NCBI GenBank assembly: GCA_963965975.1
Contig: OZ014412.1
Span: forward strand, 14,832,849 to 14,896,848
Origin: Xestospongia bergquistia
Lineage: Eukaryota > Porifera > Demospongiae > Haplosclerida > Petrosiidae
DNA length: 64,000 nucleotides
Direction of reading: 5' to 3'
The position numbers and the translations under genes are program-made. Shown piece after piece: positions 33,660 through 45,227 of the stretch. Numbering within the stretch: the stretch's first letter is position 1; every line of letters starts with the position of its first letter. The notes beneath the pieces were generated by a model. The model did not search any database. It had not been told where the DNA came from and worked only from the letters and a program-made list of their open reading frames with translations.

Positions 33660-34626
33660 GTGAATCGTGATAATGTATAGATGTCCATGGCTTGAGCTAT
33701 GTGTTAGCAATACCTTAGTCAACCCTGGCCATTTTTGTGATTAGTAAATATGTCTGTAATAACAGAGTCAGTTCACTTTTTTAATAATAAGAGTGTTGTA
33801 CTAAGGCTTATAGCTGCTTGACTTTATGACTAACTTTGCTGTAAGTAGGTAAACATGTGATAGATATTTGAATTATAATAATCTGAGTGATATAAATTTT
33901 TAAATGATAATCAATTAACAATATGACAATATTATTGTTTTTAATACCTTTGAGGAAATAAGATAAAGTCATCGCATAAACTAAAATATGTCATAGACCA
34001 TCTATTATACTATAGGTATGGTGTTATAGTCACAAGAATAGGAGGAAGGGTAGGCAGATAACATGTTAAAGTCACTAGTCATTATTTTGATAGAGAAATG
34101 AGTTCTAATGAGTTGCTTATTCAAAATTCATGATATGATCAAAGGCTCTAAATAATTGCAGTATATAGTTATATCACATGTAGTCATTGGTGCAATGTAT
34201 AGTCTTTGTTATGTAGTAGAGAAGAGATGTATACCTTCAAGCATACTAGTAGACATATCTGCCTTACTTATTTGTTTTCATCTGGTCTTATTGAATCTTC
34301 AGAATGCAGTAGTCCACTACAATGAGCTAGAGTCTTTCTATCTTTTATACATAACTAGGAGTCTCTATACAAAGCTATGACAATTAGTATAAGATTGTGA
34401 AAAACCTTTGTACAAATGACTTATTGCAAACCATAAAGTTTATGTGCTTTAAGTGGGTGCTGAGACAATTAATTGTTTGAAAACATGCAAGTCCTTTTTA
34501 AGTGCCCCTGACATGAGTCTATTTTTCTTTGTTTATATATGATTTATTATGTTATAGTTACATCTTTAATAGCCTAGGGTATCCTCTGGAGGAAAAAAGC
34601 CAAGGGATAGGCACTACAATCAGTAG
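33660..34626. other. Presumed 5' untranslated/intron region of the pogo gene
   Basis: No exon is certain. At 33651 an ATG is followed directly by GTAATT, which could be the end of a first exon, and candidate AG acceptors occur shortly before 34657. A 74-codon ORF at 34156-34380 has no recognisable features. Confidence 0.3.
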
Positions 34627-36435
34627 AGTGAGACCCAGTTATGTATAGCAGCAAAGGACGTGGCTAAAGGACGATTTACTCTTAGAAAAGCTGCTGAAAT
34701 GTATAATGTGCCAAAGTCAACATTATGGGATCGAGTGTCTGGTAATGTCTCTTTTGGTGCTCACAGTGGACCCCCTCGATACTTAAATGACATTGAAGAA
34801 GAAGAACTAGTAACATTTTTGGTAGGTTCAGCTAAAATTGGCTTCGCTCGGACAAAGGAACAAGTTCTTTGTATTGTTAGAGCAGCACTAGCAAAGAAAC
34901 GTCAATGTGAAGTTGAAGATGTCAATGTCACTACTGGTTGGTGGGGCTCATTTGTGAAGCAGCATCCAAAACTACGATTAAGATATGGATCCAAATTAGC
35001 ATATCGTAGAGCTATTGCAGCTAACCCAGATGTCATAAATCGATATTTTGACTTGCTTGAAGAAACATTGAAGTCTAATAATTTGCTTGAATCACCAATG
35101 CTGATTTTTAACTGTGATGAGAGCGGGTTCCCATTGCAACATAAACCTGGCAAAATAATTGGAGTACAAGGTCAGAGAGATATTTCCTGTATTACTAGTG
35201 GTGATAAAGCCCAAATTACTGTTTTGTCAGCATGCAGTGCTTCTGTTTACCTTTTACCTCTGATGATAATTTTTGATCAAAAAAAGACAAGCCCAATTTC
35301 ACAACAGGAGAAATCCCAGGTACTGCATATGGGATGTCTATGGATAGATTCCAAATTGTTTCAGGAATGGTTTACTAATCACTTCTTACTTCACATCCCT
35401 CCACACCGAGCCATCTTGTTACTCCTGGATGGACATTCTTCACATTACCAACCTCAATTGATCAGGACAGCTGCTGCAAATCAGATCATCTTATTTTGCT
35501 TGCCACCTCATACAACTCATTTGTGTCAACCACTGGACAGGTCATGTTTTAGCCCCTTAAAAAAGTCATACAATAATGAGTGTCATCTCTACATGTCCTG
35601 TAATCCTGGGAAAGCCGTTAATAGATTTAATTTCACCGAAATTTTTAGTCGAGCCTGGACAAAGGCAATGACACCAGCCAATATTGTTGCTGGGTTTAGA
35701 TCCACTGGTATATACTCCCTCTACAGGTATGCAGTATTACGTTACTTGCAACTTGAGGAGGATGGGAAAATAGATATGATAGCCTCCAAGATGGGACTGT
35801 TTCTTCCACTGTATTGCCCAGCTAAGTCTCATCCTCGTGCCTGTATTACTTCCGATAGTGAAAGCATTGATTATTATGAGGAACACACTTGTAGTGAAGA
35901 CAGTACCTGTGGTTACTATGGTAACTTTTCTGAAGATGAAGATTACATTACAAAAGTTCAGCCATCTACTCTTCATGATTTTCTTACTTTACCTCAGCTA
36001 CCAAGTAATGAGAAAAAAACAAACCACAGTGCTCGTGTTTTAATAAGTTCTGAAAATCTTCAGTTGATAAGAGAAAAAGAAACGAAAAAGCAGATGGACT
36101 AAAAGCTAAAGATCTTAGAAAGTAACAGCGAGAAAGGAAGGCAATGGAACAAGAACAGAAAAAGAAGGAAGTAGAGGAGAGAAAACTTAAAAGAGCAGTT
36201 GAAAAGCCGAGAAAGAGAGACAAAAGAAAGAAAAAAAAACAAAAGTGAACAGAGTACATCAAAATTTGATTTTACAGAAGAAGAGCACAGTCGGTTTTCT
36301 AGGAGGTATAAGAATGGTTATGATCTACCTGACATCAGATATGAAAAATGGAAAAAAATATTCCATCCTGAAGAATTATCTTTCACGCTACAGCATGTAA
36401 ATCCAGTGGTGGAGACATCAGTCTCAGTGATGTAG
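34627..36435 (+). pseudogene. pogo-type transposase: HTH_psq + DDE_1, frameshifted C-terminus
   Basis: An open frame from about 34627 to 36102 begins in a helix-turn-helix of the psq/CENP-B kind (GRFTLRKAAEMYNVPKSTLW). A second DNA-binding region follows, then the DDE nuclease with all three acidic positions visible: IFNCDESGF, LLLLDGHSSHY and HLCQPLDRS. It would cut and paste the element at TA sites. The start codon is unclear: there is no ATG before the HTH in this exon, so an upstream exon is expected. After the stop at 36100-36102 the expected Lys/Glu-rich coiled segment continues in other frames. It then returns to a family-typical stretch (FTEEEHSRFSRRYKNGYDLP, HPEE) up to a donor site near 36450. 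At least two frame changes and one stop indicate that this copy is dead or needs RNA-level repair. Confidence 0.9.
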
Positions 36436-36500
36436 ATGAGAATAGTAAGTGATACAGCCTGAGGTTAATTATACTTTGAATTTATGGCTTGCTATTTTAG

Positions 36501-38480
36501 AAAGTGCACTAGAACAGTCACCCAAAAGTTCTCAATTTTCCAATATGTGTAATGTATATATATATATATTGAAGTATTTTTGAGTTAATTATCCTTGTTA
36601 CAGGGAGTAAGAGATGTACCAGAAATACTTGCAAGAGAAGTGAAGAAGAGATAGGACTCAGTGAATATGACAAGAATGAACTCAGTGATAATGGTATGTG
36701 ATATTATATTATAATTAACCCTTGAATAGTGGCTTGCCATTTTAAAAACTACACTAGAACAGTCAAAGAGATTACCTAAAAATTCTCAAATTTCCAGTAT
36801 GTGTGATGTGTATATATTGAAGTATTTTTGAGTTAATTATCATAGCTACAGGGAGGAAGAGATGTACCAGAAATACTAGCAAGAGAAGTGAAGAAGAGAT
36901 AGGACTCAGTGAATATGATAAGAATGGACTAAGTGATAATGGCATGTGATATTATATTATAATTAACCCTTGATTAGTGGGTTGCCATTTTAGAAACCAC
37001 ACTAGAGCAGTCAAAGACATTACCTAAAAATTCTCAAATTTCCAGTATGTGTAATGTATATATATTGAAGTATTTTTGAGTTAATTATCCTTGTTACAGG
37101 GAGGAAAAGATGTACCAGAAATACTAGCAAGAGAAGTGAAGAAGAGATAGGACTCAGTGAATATGACGAGATTGGACTCAGTGATAATGGTATGATATTA
37201 TATTATAATTAACCCTTGAATAGTGGCTTGCCATTTTAGAAACTACACTAGAGCAGTCAAAGACATTACCTAAAAATTCTCAAATTTCCAGTATGTGTAA
37301 TGTATATATATTGAAGTATTTTTGAATTAATTATCATAGCTACAGGGAGGAAGAGATGTACCAGAAATACTAGCAAGAGAAGTGAAGAAGAGATAGGACT
37401 CAGTGAATATGATAAGAATGGACTAAGTGATAATGGCATGTGATATTATATTATAATTAACCCTTGATTAGTGGGTTGCCATTTTAGAAACCACACTAGA
37501 GCAGTCAAAGACATTACCTAAAAATTCTCAAATTTCCAGTATGTGTAATGTATATATATTGAAGTATTTTTGAGTTAATTATCCTTGTTACAGGGAGGAA
37601 AAGATGTACCAGAAGTACTAGCAAGAGAAGTGAAGAAGAGATAGGACTCAGTGAATATGACGAGATTGGACTCAGTGATAATGGTATGATATTATATTAT
37701 AATTAACCCTTGAATAGTGGCTTGCCATTTTAGAAACTACACTAGAGCAGTCAAAGACATTACCTAAAAATTCTCAAATTTCCAGTATGTGTAATGTATA
37801 TATATTGAAGTATTTTTGAATTAATTATCATAGCTACAGGGAGGAAGAGATGTACCAGAAATACTAGCAAGAGAAGTGAAGAGATAGGACTCAGTGAATA
37901 TGACAAGAATGAACTCAGTGATAATGGTATGTGATATTATATTATTATAATTAACCCTTGAATAGTGGCTTGCCATTTTAGAAACTACGCTAGAGCAGTC
38001 AAAGACATTACCTAAAAATTCTCAATTTTCCAGTATGTGTGATGTATATATATTGAAGTATTTTAAAGTTAATTATCATAGCTACAGGGAGGAAGAGATG
38101 TACCAGAAATACTAGCAAGAGAAGTGAAGAAGAGATAGGACTCAGTGAATATGATAAGAATGGACTAAGTGATAATGGCATGTGATATTATATTATAATT
38201 AACCCTTGATTAGTGGGTTGCCATTTTAGAAACCACACTAGAGCAGTCAAAGACACTACCTAAAAATTCTCAAATTTCCAATATGTGTAATGTATATATA
38301 TATATATATAAGTATTTTTGAGTTAATTATACTTGTTACAGGGAGGAAAAGATGTACCAGAAATACTAGCAAGAGAAGTGAAGAGATAGGACTCAGTGAA
38401 TATGACAAGAATGAACTCAGTGATAATGGTATGTGATATTATATTATAATTAACCCTTGAATAGTGGCTTGCCATTTCAG
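36501..38480 (+). repeat. Tandem exon array: eight 246-254-bp units with symmetric 90-bp exons
   Basis: Each unit holds an exon A between an acag acceptor and a gt/gc donor: 36604-36693, 36852-36941, 37100-37189, 37346-37435, 37594-37683, 37840-37926, 38088-38177 and 38342-38428. All are 90 bp (two 87 bp), phase 1 at both ends, encoding near-identical peptides such as RKRCTRNTSKRSEEEIGLSE followed by YDKNGLSDN. Between them lies a likely exon B (about 51 bp, also phase 1), after gccattttag, reading TTLEQSKTLPKNSQIS. Donors are GC in units 2, 4 and 7 and GT elsewhere. Units 2-3 and 4-5 are almost identical, showing a dimeric higher-order repeat. The array sits inside the pogo gene, before its PHD exon. 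Confidence 0.9.
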
Positions 38481-38670
38481 AAACTACACTAGAACAGTCA
38501 AAGTATAACCTGACAACCAAACTATCAGCATGTTCTAATAATTTATGTTTTCACACTAAAGCGACTAATTGGGTGAATGTGAAAAATGTTTCCAGTGGTA
38601 CCACATGATATGTGATGGGATCAAGAAAGAAAAATCACTAAATTTTGTTTGTTTTATGTGTGAACTATAA
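38481..38670 (+). pseudogene. Last exon of the pogo gene: PHD-type zinc finger, one base missing
   Basis: After the acceptor gccatttcag the exon starts like exon B of the array (TTLEQSK), then reads CSNNLCFHTKATNWV. From there a one-base frame change leads to ECEKCFQWYHMICDGI, FVCFMCEL and TAA at 38668-38670. The Cys/His/Trp spacing (C..C, W.H..C, F.C..C) fits a PHD finger, a domain that reads histone H3 tails and is known at the C-terminus of some pogo-like transposases in invertebrates. The frame change lies near 38580. In the phase set by the array the frame hits TGA about 25 codons early. Confidence 0.75.
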
Positions 38671-39841
38671 TAATTAACTACTAGACTTTTTTGTAGTAAA
38701 AATATTTCTTCATGCACAGTGAGTTTGTATAATAATTAATAAACAGTATTTGTGATTTTCAAATTTAAGTTAATAAATATCAAGAACTTATCACCTACTT
38801 TAGAAAAGCACTTCTCCTTAAATGTCCGTTTATTCGTCCATGAGTTCATGTTTTCAAAGAGATGTATATTCAGAACTGTATGTAGAAATTTCTCCAAATT
38901 TTGACGGTTAATTCTTTACGTATTACATAGTGTTCAAAAGCAGAGAAAACGTTCAAGCTATAATAATTATTGTTACCAAGATATGGTCATCGTTCGAATC
39001 TACATAAGAATGTCCGTATTATCATTATCTCAAGTGTACATACAGGATATATGCTTGTAAATTGTGCAAAGAGATTTCTTTTTCACTATATTTTTTGCAA
39101 TAACTATATGACGGATTGGGCACTCGAAGCTGGTGTCGAAAGTCTGCTTCGAACGATCCGTTTGTTTAAAAACAGTAAAAACACCGATTGAGTGTCCGAT
39201 CATTGAGCCACGCCTCTAAATATAACAGACTGAAAAACTTATTAGTCATTTATTTCACTCAAATTAACTAATAACCAGTACAAAATTAAGTAGGAAAATG
39301 TTAAATTGCTTAAGAGCAATGTTTTAATTGATTGTCACAGTTACTATCTAGATTATAATGCATGGGAATAGGTCCAATGTGTATCTACAGAAGAAAAAGA
39401 AAATAATTATATTATTTGTTAATCAGTGCTCTTAATAATGTTTGGTGTCATGAACATTGTGACATGAAAAAAATATTTCATACTGAATTTGGTCATTGAG
39501 ATGTATGAATAAAGACAGTATGTACAATGTACTGTACTGACAATTAGATTATCATTCTTTATAGTTTTTATATTATGAACTTTCATTTATGTATTATGCA
39601 TTTTTAATTATCATTATTTCATTTTCATACTAAATTTTCTAAATATACCTTTACATATGTAGTTGTAGCAGCTATTATGAAGTACTGCTTGGAGGATCAT
39701 CTAAAAATATAATAATTGTAATAATATGATAGAAGTTATGATAACTATAGTATATACTACAACAAGCTATTTGTTTTAATTGATTAGCTTAATTTAGCAT
39801 CTATATTATACTATGATGTATGTATTACTGCTGTAAATATT
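38671..39841. other. Right flank of the pogo element and intergenic DNA
   Basis: To about 39205 the DNA belongs to the element's 3' region with TGTCCG motifs. The rest to 39841 is A+T-rich, downstream of paralogue 2, with no gene recognised. Confidence 0.45.
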
Positions 39842-40545
39842 TCAAAACAGACCTGACATTATGCCAACAAATTTGTACATTTCATTAGCAACTGATTTCT
39901 TTTGTAGAGGACCCTCAATAACACTGATGATATTACCCCATGTTGCTGGAGTAGGCTCATTATCCAACCAGCTCTGTAACATTTTTGACATTTTCACCTC
40001 ATCAGTGAAATTAGAGTAACACAGCCCATCAATAGTGTTAGAGTCAACTCCAAGTAAGCCTCCCATCTCTTGCCATTTTGCTGTCACAGAAGAAAGCATT
40101 CTTAACAGAACATATTTCTCTGGTTTGCTAGCTATAAATATAAAGATATTGTAATTGTAATTAAGGTAGATGTATACATAAATTGCTGACAGAGTGGTGA
40201 TAAATACAACATTTAATAATAAGTAGTTATATACCAAATGCTACATGTAATCTGTGTTAACTAATCTATTGATTGTCATCATTAAATTGCATGGTGACAA
40301 GAGAGAAAGGTTCTTTTAAAGATTCAGATCGACACATAAAATATTAAAGGGTTGATAAGCATTCTAGTTAATAGCTTTATCAAATAGTATTTTTTTAATT
40401 TTGTCAGTGGAGTTGTGCACAGATCTCCAGTCAAAGCAATCAATGTTATTTCATAAAGACATTGTATAAAACTATAAAAGAATTCAAGTTGAAATAATGT
40501 TTAAGTGGAAGAGAGATCTGATTTTTTTACAAAATACAATGCTAA

Positions 40546-40591
<46 letters not shown>

Positions 40592-43500
40592 ATTAACTTA
40601 CCTAAAGTAATTGGAACACGAGTCATCATTTCAGAATTTGAATTTGAATAAGATCCTTGATTATCTACATTAAGAAATATAAGTCATTAATAATTATTTT
40701 CAAAATAATATTGTCCCAGTTGTCTATATTGTTATCTTGATAGAATAGATATAATTTAAAAACACTGTTCATACCATGTGTATCCAGAATAGGAGGGACT
40801 TGAACTAATTGGATTTGACAAGCTGATGTCTGATCTATAATTAAAATAACAAATAAGATATATATGTTGAAAACAGCATACCTTTGTATCCAGTAAACCA
40901 ATGTCCCTCTTTCTCTGTATCAAGTTGTATTGGTTCTAATTGTCTCATTATTGTGCATTGAACATATTTAGAGTAAATTAACTTTGCTGGATGTGGTTGT
41001 ATATTTAAATCTGTCATGTGATCAGGATGTCTACACAACAGACTAACTGTAAACTTGAGAGCGGAAGGATCATAGGACAGGGGATCAGCACAGGACGATA
41101 CAGCTTCATCTAGTGTATCGCGTATGATACTACAATTACTGATAGGAATTCCAGAAAAGTAGACTTCCATCCAAGAAAGGGAATCAACCAGCAAAAGTAA
41201 TCCCTCTAAATCATCAGAAACTAATTTCACTCCATAGCGTAGCTGATTTGATAATTTTGATGATGAACTGTATAACTTAAAGGTTGGATAAGTCTTCCTA
41301 TTTAGTAAAGCTACTACAGTAGCAGGGAACACACCCTATAACATAACAATAATTGTAGAGTTATGACTAACATGTATGACATCACTTACCTGAGGTACAA
41401 CTTTGTTTTCAAATTGAAGCACCATTGGATGACATGTTTTCTTAAAATGCTTCTTTTCTTTCCCTGTAATATGCGTACTAGGAAGAACTGCTGGTATAAA
41501 ATACTGCTGAGCTGATGAAGTAGATGTTGCCTCTGTTAGATTCCTTAAAGGACTGATAATGCAAAGATGTGCCATTAACTCAAGGAAGTTATCCTTGGTG
41601 AACAAACCCTCAACAAATTGGACATCCAGGAGAGCATCGAGCAATTTACTTTCAAATATGCCTTTGTTTCGAAGCTGTTGATTCCAGCCTGGGTAGGGAG
41701 CACAATCTTTGAAAATTTTACACTTCACTGGGTCAACAAATGAAGCTCTAATGATGCTAGTGACCAAGTTAACTAGGTACTGTGGATTAGTGAATATAAC
41801 GTTATCGATTACGTCAGGAAAGTAGAGAACTAAAGACAAGGAGTTGAGGTATTCAATACAGAGTGTTGTATCTGAAGCTTTCATTTTTAGCTCTTGCCCT
41901 ATCTCCACACAGCTGTTAAGAGATACCATACCATGATCCACCTTCTCTGCTACTTCTTTCATACGTAATTCAAAGACATACCATCGAATTGGTATTTCTA
42001 TTTCAGCAGCAATATTTTCATAACTTGTAATACGCGAGCGGATATCTTCGGATATTTGCTTTCTATTCCTTTTGCATGTATTGTCAACAGGAAAAATTAA
42101 TTCATCCTCTGATTCATTATAAAATATGAAGTGATCGCGAAATTCATGCAAAGCATGCAGCAGCTGAGAATTTTTTTCATGCAATGGCTCTAATTCCTTG
42201 AACAGAGTAGTGATTCCATATGTGCGATCATAATTTGTACCAACAATACAGAAGAGAGGCTTAAAATCAATTTTGTCGAGACCTTTGGCAACTGTGTGCT
42301 TGGCTGATGCTATAGAACGGACAAAGTATTCTATTAGCTGAAGATTGGTCATCTGAAGCAAACTAGGCTGATGTACAATTTGACCATTGACAGAGTATAG
42401 AAACTTAGGCTTATCACTGAGAAAATCATTCAATTTTGTGACAATAACATTGAGGCAATTTCCATGAAGAAAAGCCCGTGATACATCAGCAAATTGAGGC
42501 TGACCTCCGCTATCAAGGACATGTATCCATGTTGATTCGTGCAGCTCTTTTGACCTTTTTCCTTTTGCCAAAACATCAAGTATTTGGTCAGAGTAATAAG
42601 GAGCATCTGAATCAATAATATAATTGGGATCTAAATTAGTGGCACCAGAGGAAATTTTGTGGGTCAGAGGCTCAAGAGAAGTAATATCTTGTTCATCGGT
42701 ACATTGGTCTTCCATAAGTGATGTGGGTACATTGCCACATTTTTCAATACTAGAAGTGGTACTAGGAGTAGACTCTTTATCAATTTCTTCAGATTCAAAA
42801 AATTTAGGAAATACTTCCATTACTCTCTTCAACAATTCTATCCCCTCCATTCTCTCCCAAATACTTCCATGCTTCTCTCCAACTATACGCTCAATTGCAC
42901 GGATAGGTCTACTGGCAATAGCTGTGCTGTTGTGATGCTTTGGAGCTGGCCAATTGAAAAGCAAATGTAGAAAAGATGTTTTCCCTACACCTGGAGGACC
43001 CATTAGCACCAACTTTATAATTTCTACAATAACAGACCCTTCTCTTAAAGCTTGCACAAATGATTTAGCTGAATCTGTATAAGAGAAATATAGATCAAGA
43101 ATAAATAATGAAAATGAAGTAATGTCTTTAATACAAAACTAATTTGATGAAATTATCTTTTCATTAAACAGATTACATCATCTTATGCAACGTGTAATTA
43201 GTATAAATGTGCTATTATAATAGCACATTTATACTGATTAAATATTTCACAACAATGTGACTATTACATAAAAGAATGGATATTGATTATTTAAGAAGAC
43301 ATGCAAACAATAAAATTAATAAAATTATTAATTTTATTAGGAAAAAAATATTATTTGGCAATACTATTATGAATCCACAACAATTTTATGATAACAGAAT
43401 TGAAGCAAATATAGATAGCTTAAACAATGTTCTTTTCTATACACAATGATAACACTAAAGTCATATTTGCTGTCAAAGATATCTTTGACAATGAAGTGGT

Positions 43501-44764
43501 GCTACAAACAAACTCGATTTAACTAACCTGAATACAAGCATTGTCTAATGGCTTGAGTCGACATGTAAGCCAGATCAGCAGGTAATTTTCCTTCCTAAAA
43601 GCAAGCACTGAATAATTATATATGTAATGTATGACTTACCTTGTCTGGTATATTAAAGTCAGCTCCAAATTGATGTAATAACTTTACTACTTCCATTTCT
43701 TCTTCCATAAATGCAAGATGAAGTGGAGTTCGTCTTTGCTATAAATATAAATATGTATCTATTAAAACACCTTTTTGTCAAATGAGATGCTATGAAATTA
43801 ATCTTTAAAAAAAATTTAGTGATTATCTGAAAAAGATTTAGATTCTGTTACTTAATGTCAAACACTTGCATATATAACTAGTTTAATATTTTGCTATATG
43901 AAGTTTTATATTAAGTTTTTTAGAGGTCAACTAGTCAGACCAACGTTTCTATGCTGGATATGAAACTGTTGTGTGTGTAATGTAATTTTGTAGGAAGTGA
44001 CACAAACTGGAATGATTATGTACATGTATCATATCAAAAGTGGTTGATACATTTCATCAGTATATTAATCATACAGAGAAATAAGAAAAGCTCAATTCAG
44101 TAACCTTGGACTTTCTTATGATTAGTCTCATCTGGTGAAATATCTAACAAGTAGGTATAGACAAATACAAACACTAATAAAATGCTAATATGACTCATTT
44201 TAAGAGGTACAGACTTTGCTTGGTGTTAAAAAAATGTGTGATATCAACAACATGTATAATTGTAAGTTCATCATAACAATGTACTGTTCATTCTTATTAA
44301 AGAATTTTAAATACTGATGTAATGAATTACTTGAAAATAGAAGCAAAGAGAATCTATACACAAAGCTAGAAGATTCTATTTTAGGCTAATAGTTAAATTA
44401 GTTGGACTACTAACATATTTTGTCTCCTTAAATGTGTATGAATATACTGTAATCATTAAGAATATAATTGTTTTGATGAATTAGACCTATTCTAATAAAA
44501 TTATTGTCTCAAATAATTTGACAAAATGAACATAACTTGAACTAACACTGATTTCCCATAATTGTTGACCACACCCTCATGAATAATAATATTTTAGAAT
44601 ACATCACTGTATTAATTTTAGAAAGCTAATAACGAAGACATTCACCAATGTATATAGACAGTTACCTTATTGAGAGCATCAAGGGTTGCTCCACTTCGTA
44701 TAAGTAGTTGAACCATTTCAGTGTATCCTTTAGATGCAGCATCGTGTAATGGTGTATTCTTATC
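39842..44764 (-). CDS. Ankyrin / Roc-type GTPase / COR-like / Death domain protein, paralogue 2
   Basis: Minus-strand exons: 44666-44764 and 43640-43738 (ankyrin repeats, TPLHDAASKGYTEMVQLLI and TPLHLAFMEEEMEVVKLL), 43528-43594 (end of the ankyrin stack, EGKLPADLAYM), 41390-43074, 40882-41335, 40775-40834, 40602-40664 and 39842-40131, stop at 39844-39842. With the ankyrin exon at 61652-61750 these total 2916 bases, exactly 972 codons, and every splice phase agrees. The large exon carries the P-loop LMGPPGVGKTS, G3 motif DSGGQ and GTNYDR at the G4 position, then a COR-like region (IRWYVFELRMK, LSLVLYFPDV). The last exon is a Death domain (AKWQEMGGLLGVDSNTIDGL, TWGNIISVIEG). It is likely a GTP-dependent cytoplasmic switch passing a Death-domain signal, as in DAPK1-like ROCO proteins. 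No stop or frameshift is seen. The 5' end is not in this set. Confidence 0.9.
40549..40587. repeat. (TA)n microsatellite
   Basis: An uninterrupted run of about 19 TA dinucleotides in the last-but-one intron of paralogue 2. Confidence 0.95.
43200..43235. repeat. Perfect 36-bp palindrome in a paralogue 2 intron
   Basis: The half agtataaatgtgctatta (43200-43217) is followed at once by its exact reverse complement. A second A+T palindromic stretch is at about 43315-43340. Both lie in the intron before the P-loop exon. No function can be read from the sequence. Confidence 0.85.
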
Positions 44765-45227
44765 CTGGATAATGAAAGTGTTAAAATTATGCAAAGTGTT
44801 AAGATAATTTAATTTATAGTACAATGACAAATCAAGTATACTACACTAGTTTCAACAGAAACTTTATTGCAAAAGCAACAGCTGGTACCATTGATCAAAG
44901 AGAGTTATTAGTGTAATCATTTAGTTGATCACACATTATTAGAGATTGGACTTTGGAGCTAGCATGTTATTGCAAGTTCAGTATACAATAACATATAGGC
45001 ATATTCTTATTAACAAAGAAGATATAGTTGGACCTTACAGAAGCATTTTTAAGAACAAGCAACATATCACAGCAGTTCTGTTTTATACTTTGATTTGCTC
45101 ATTGATATGACTGCATGTATATAGTTTAATTATTTAGGATCTCACATATAAATACAGACACTTTACGTAATACCTTAAATACAGTATTTTGTAAGAGATT
45201 TTTACCTTACAAAAATTATTGAATTAT

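Larger units (their letters stand above)
33340..39205 (+). mobile_element. pogo/Tigger-type DNA transposon (approximate limits)
   Basis: A pogo-type transposase gene (34627-38670) is flanked by opposed subterminal motifs: CGGACA-type sequences at about 33342, 33359, 33486 and 33505 on the left and TGTCCG-type at about 38823, 39011 and 39198 on the right. The same hexamer facing inward from both sides is what the ends of one element should look like, so I place the limits near 33.3 and 39.2 kb. I could not identify exact terminal inverted repeats or a TA duplication, so both limits may be off by up to about 100 bp. The size is near 5.9 kb, larger than usual, owing to the exon array. Confidence 0.65.

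Noticed and set aside
36501-38480. Regularly spaced repeats resembling a CRISPR-like array
   Set aside because: The units are wholly similar, with no unique spacers, and contain splice sites and phased exons in a eukaryotic gene.
42624-42935. 103-codon plus-strand ORF opposite the paralogue 2 large exon
   Set aside because: Antisense shadow of real coding sequence with intact domain motifs.
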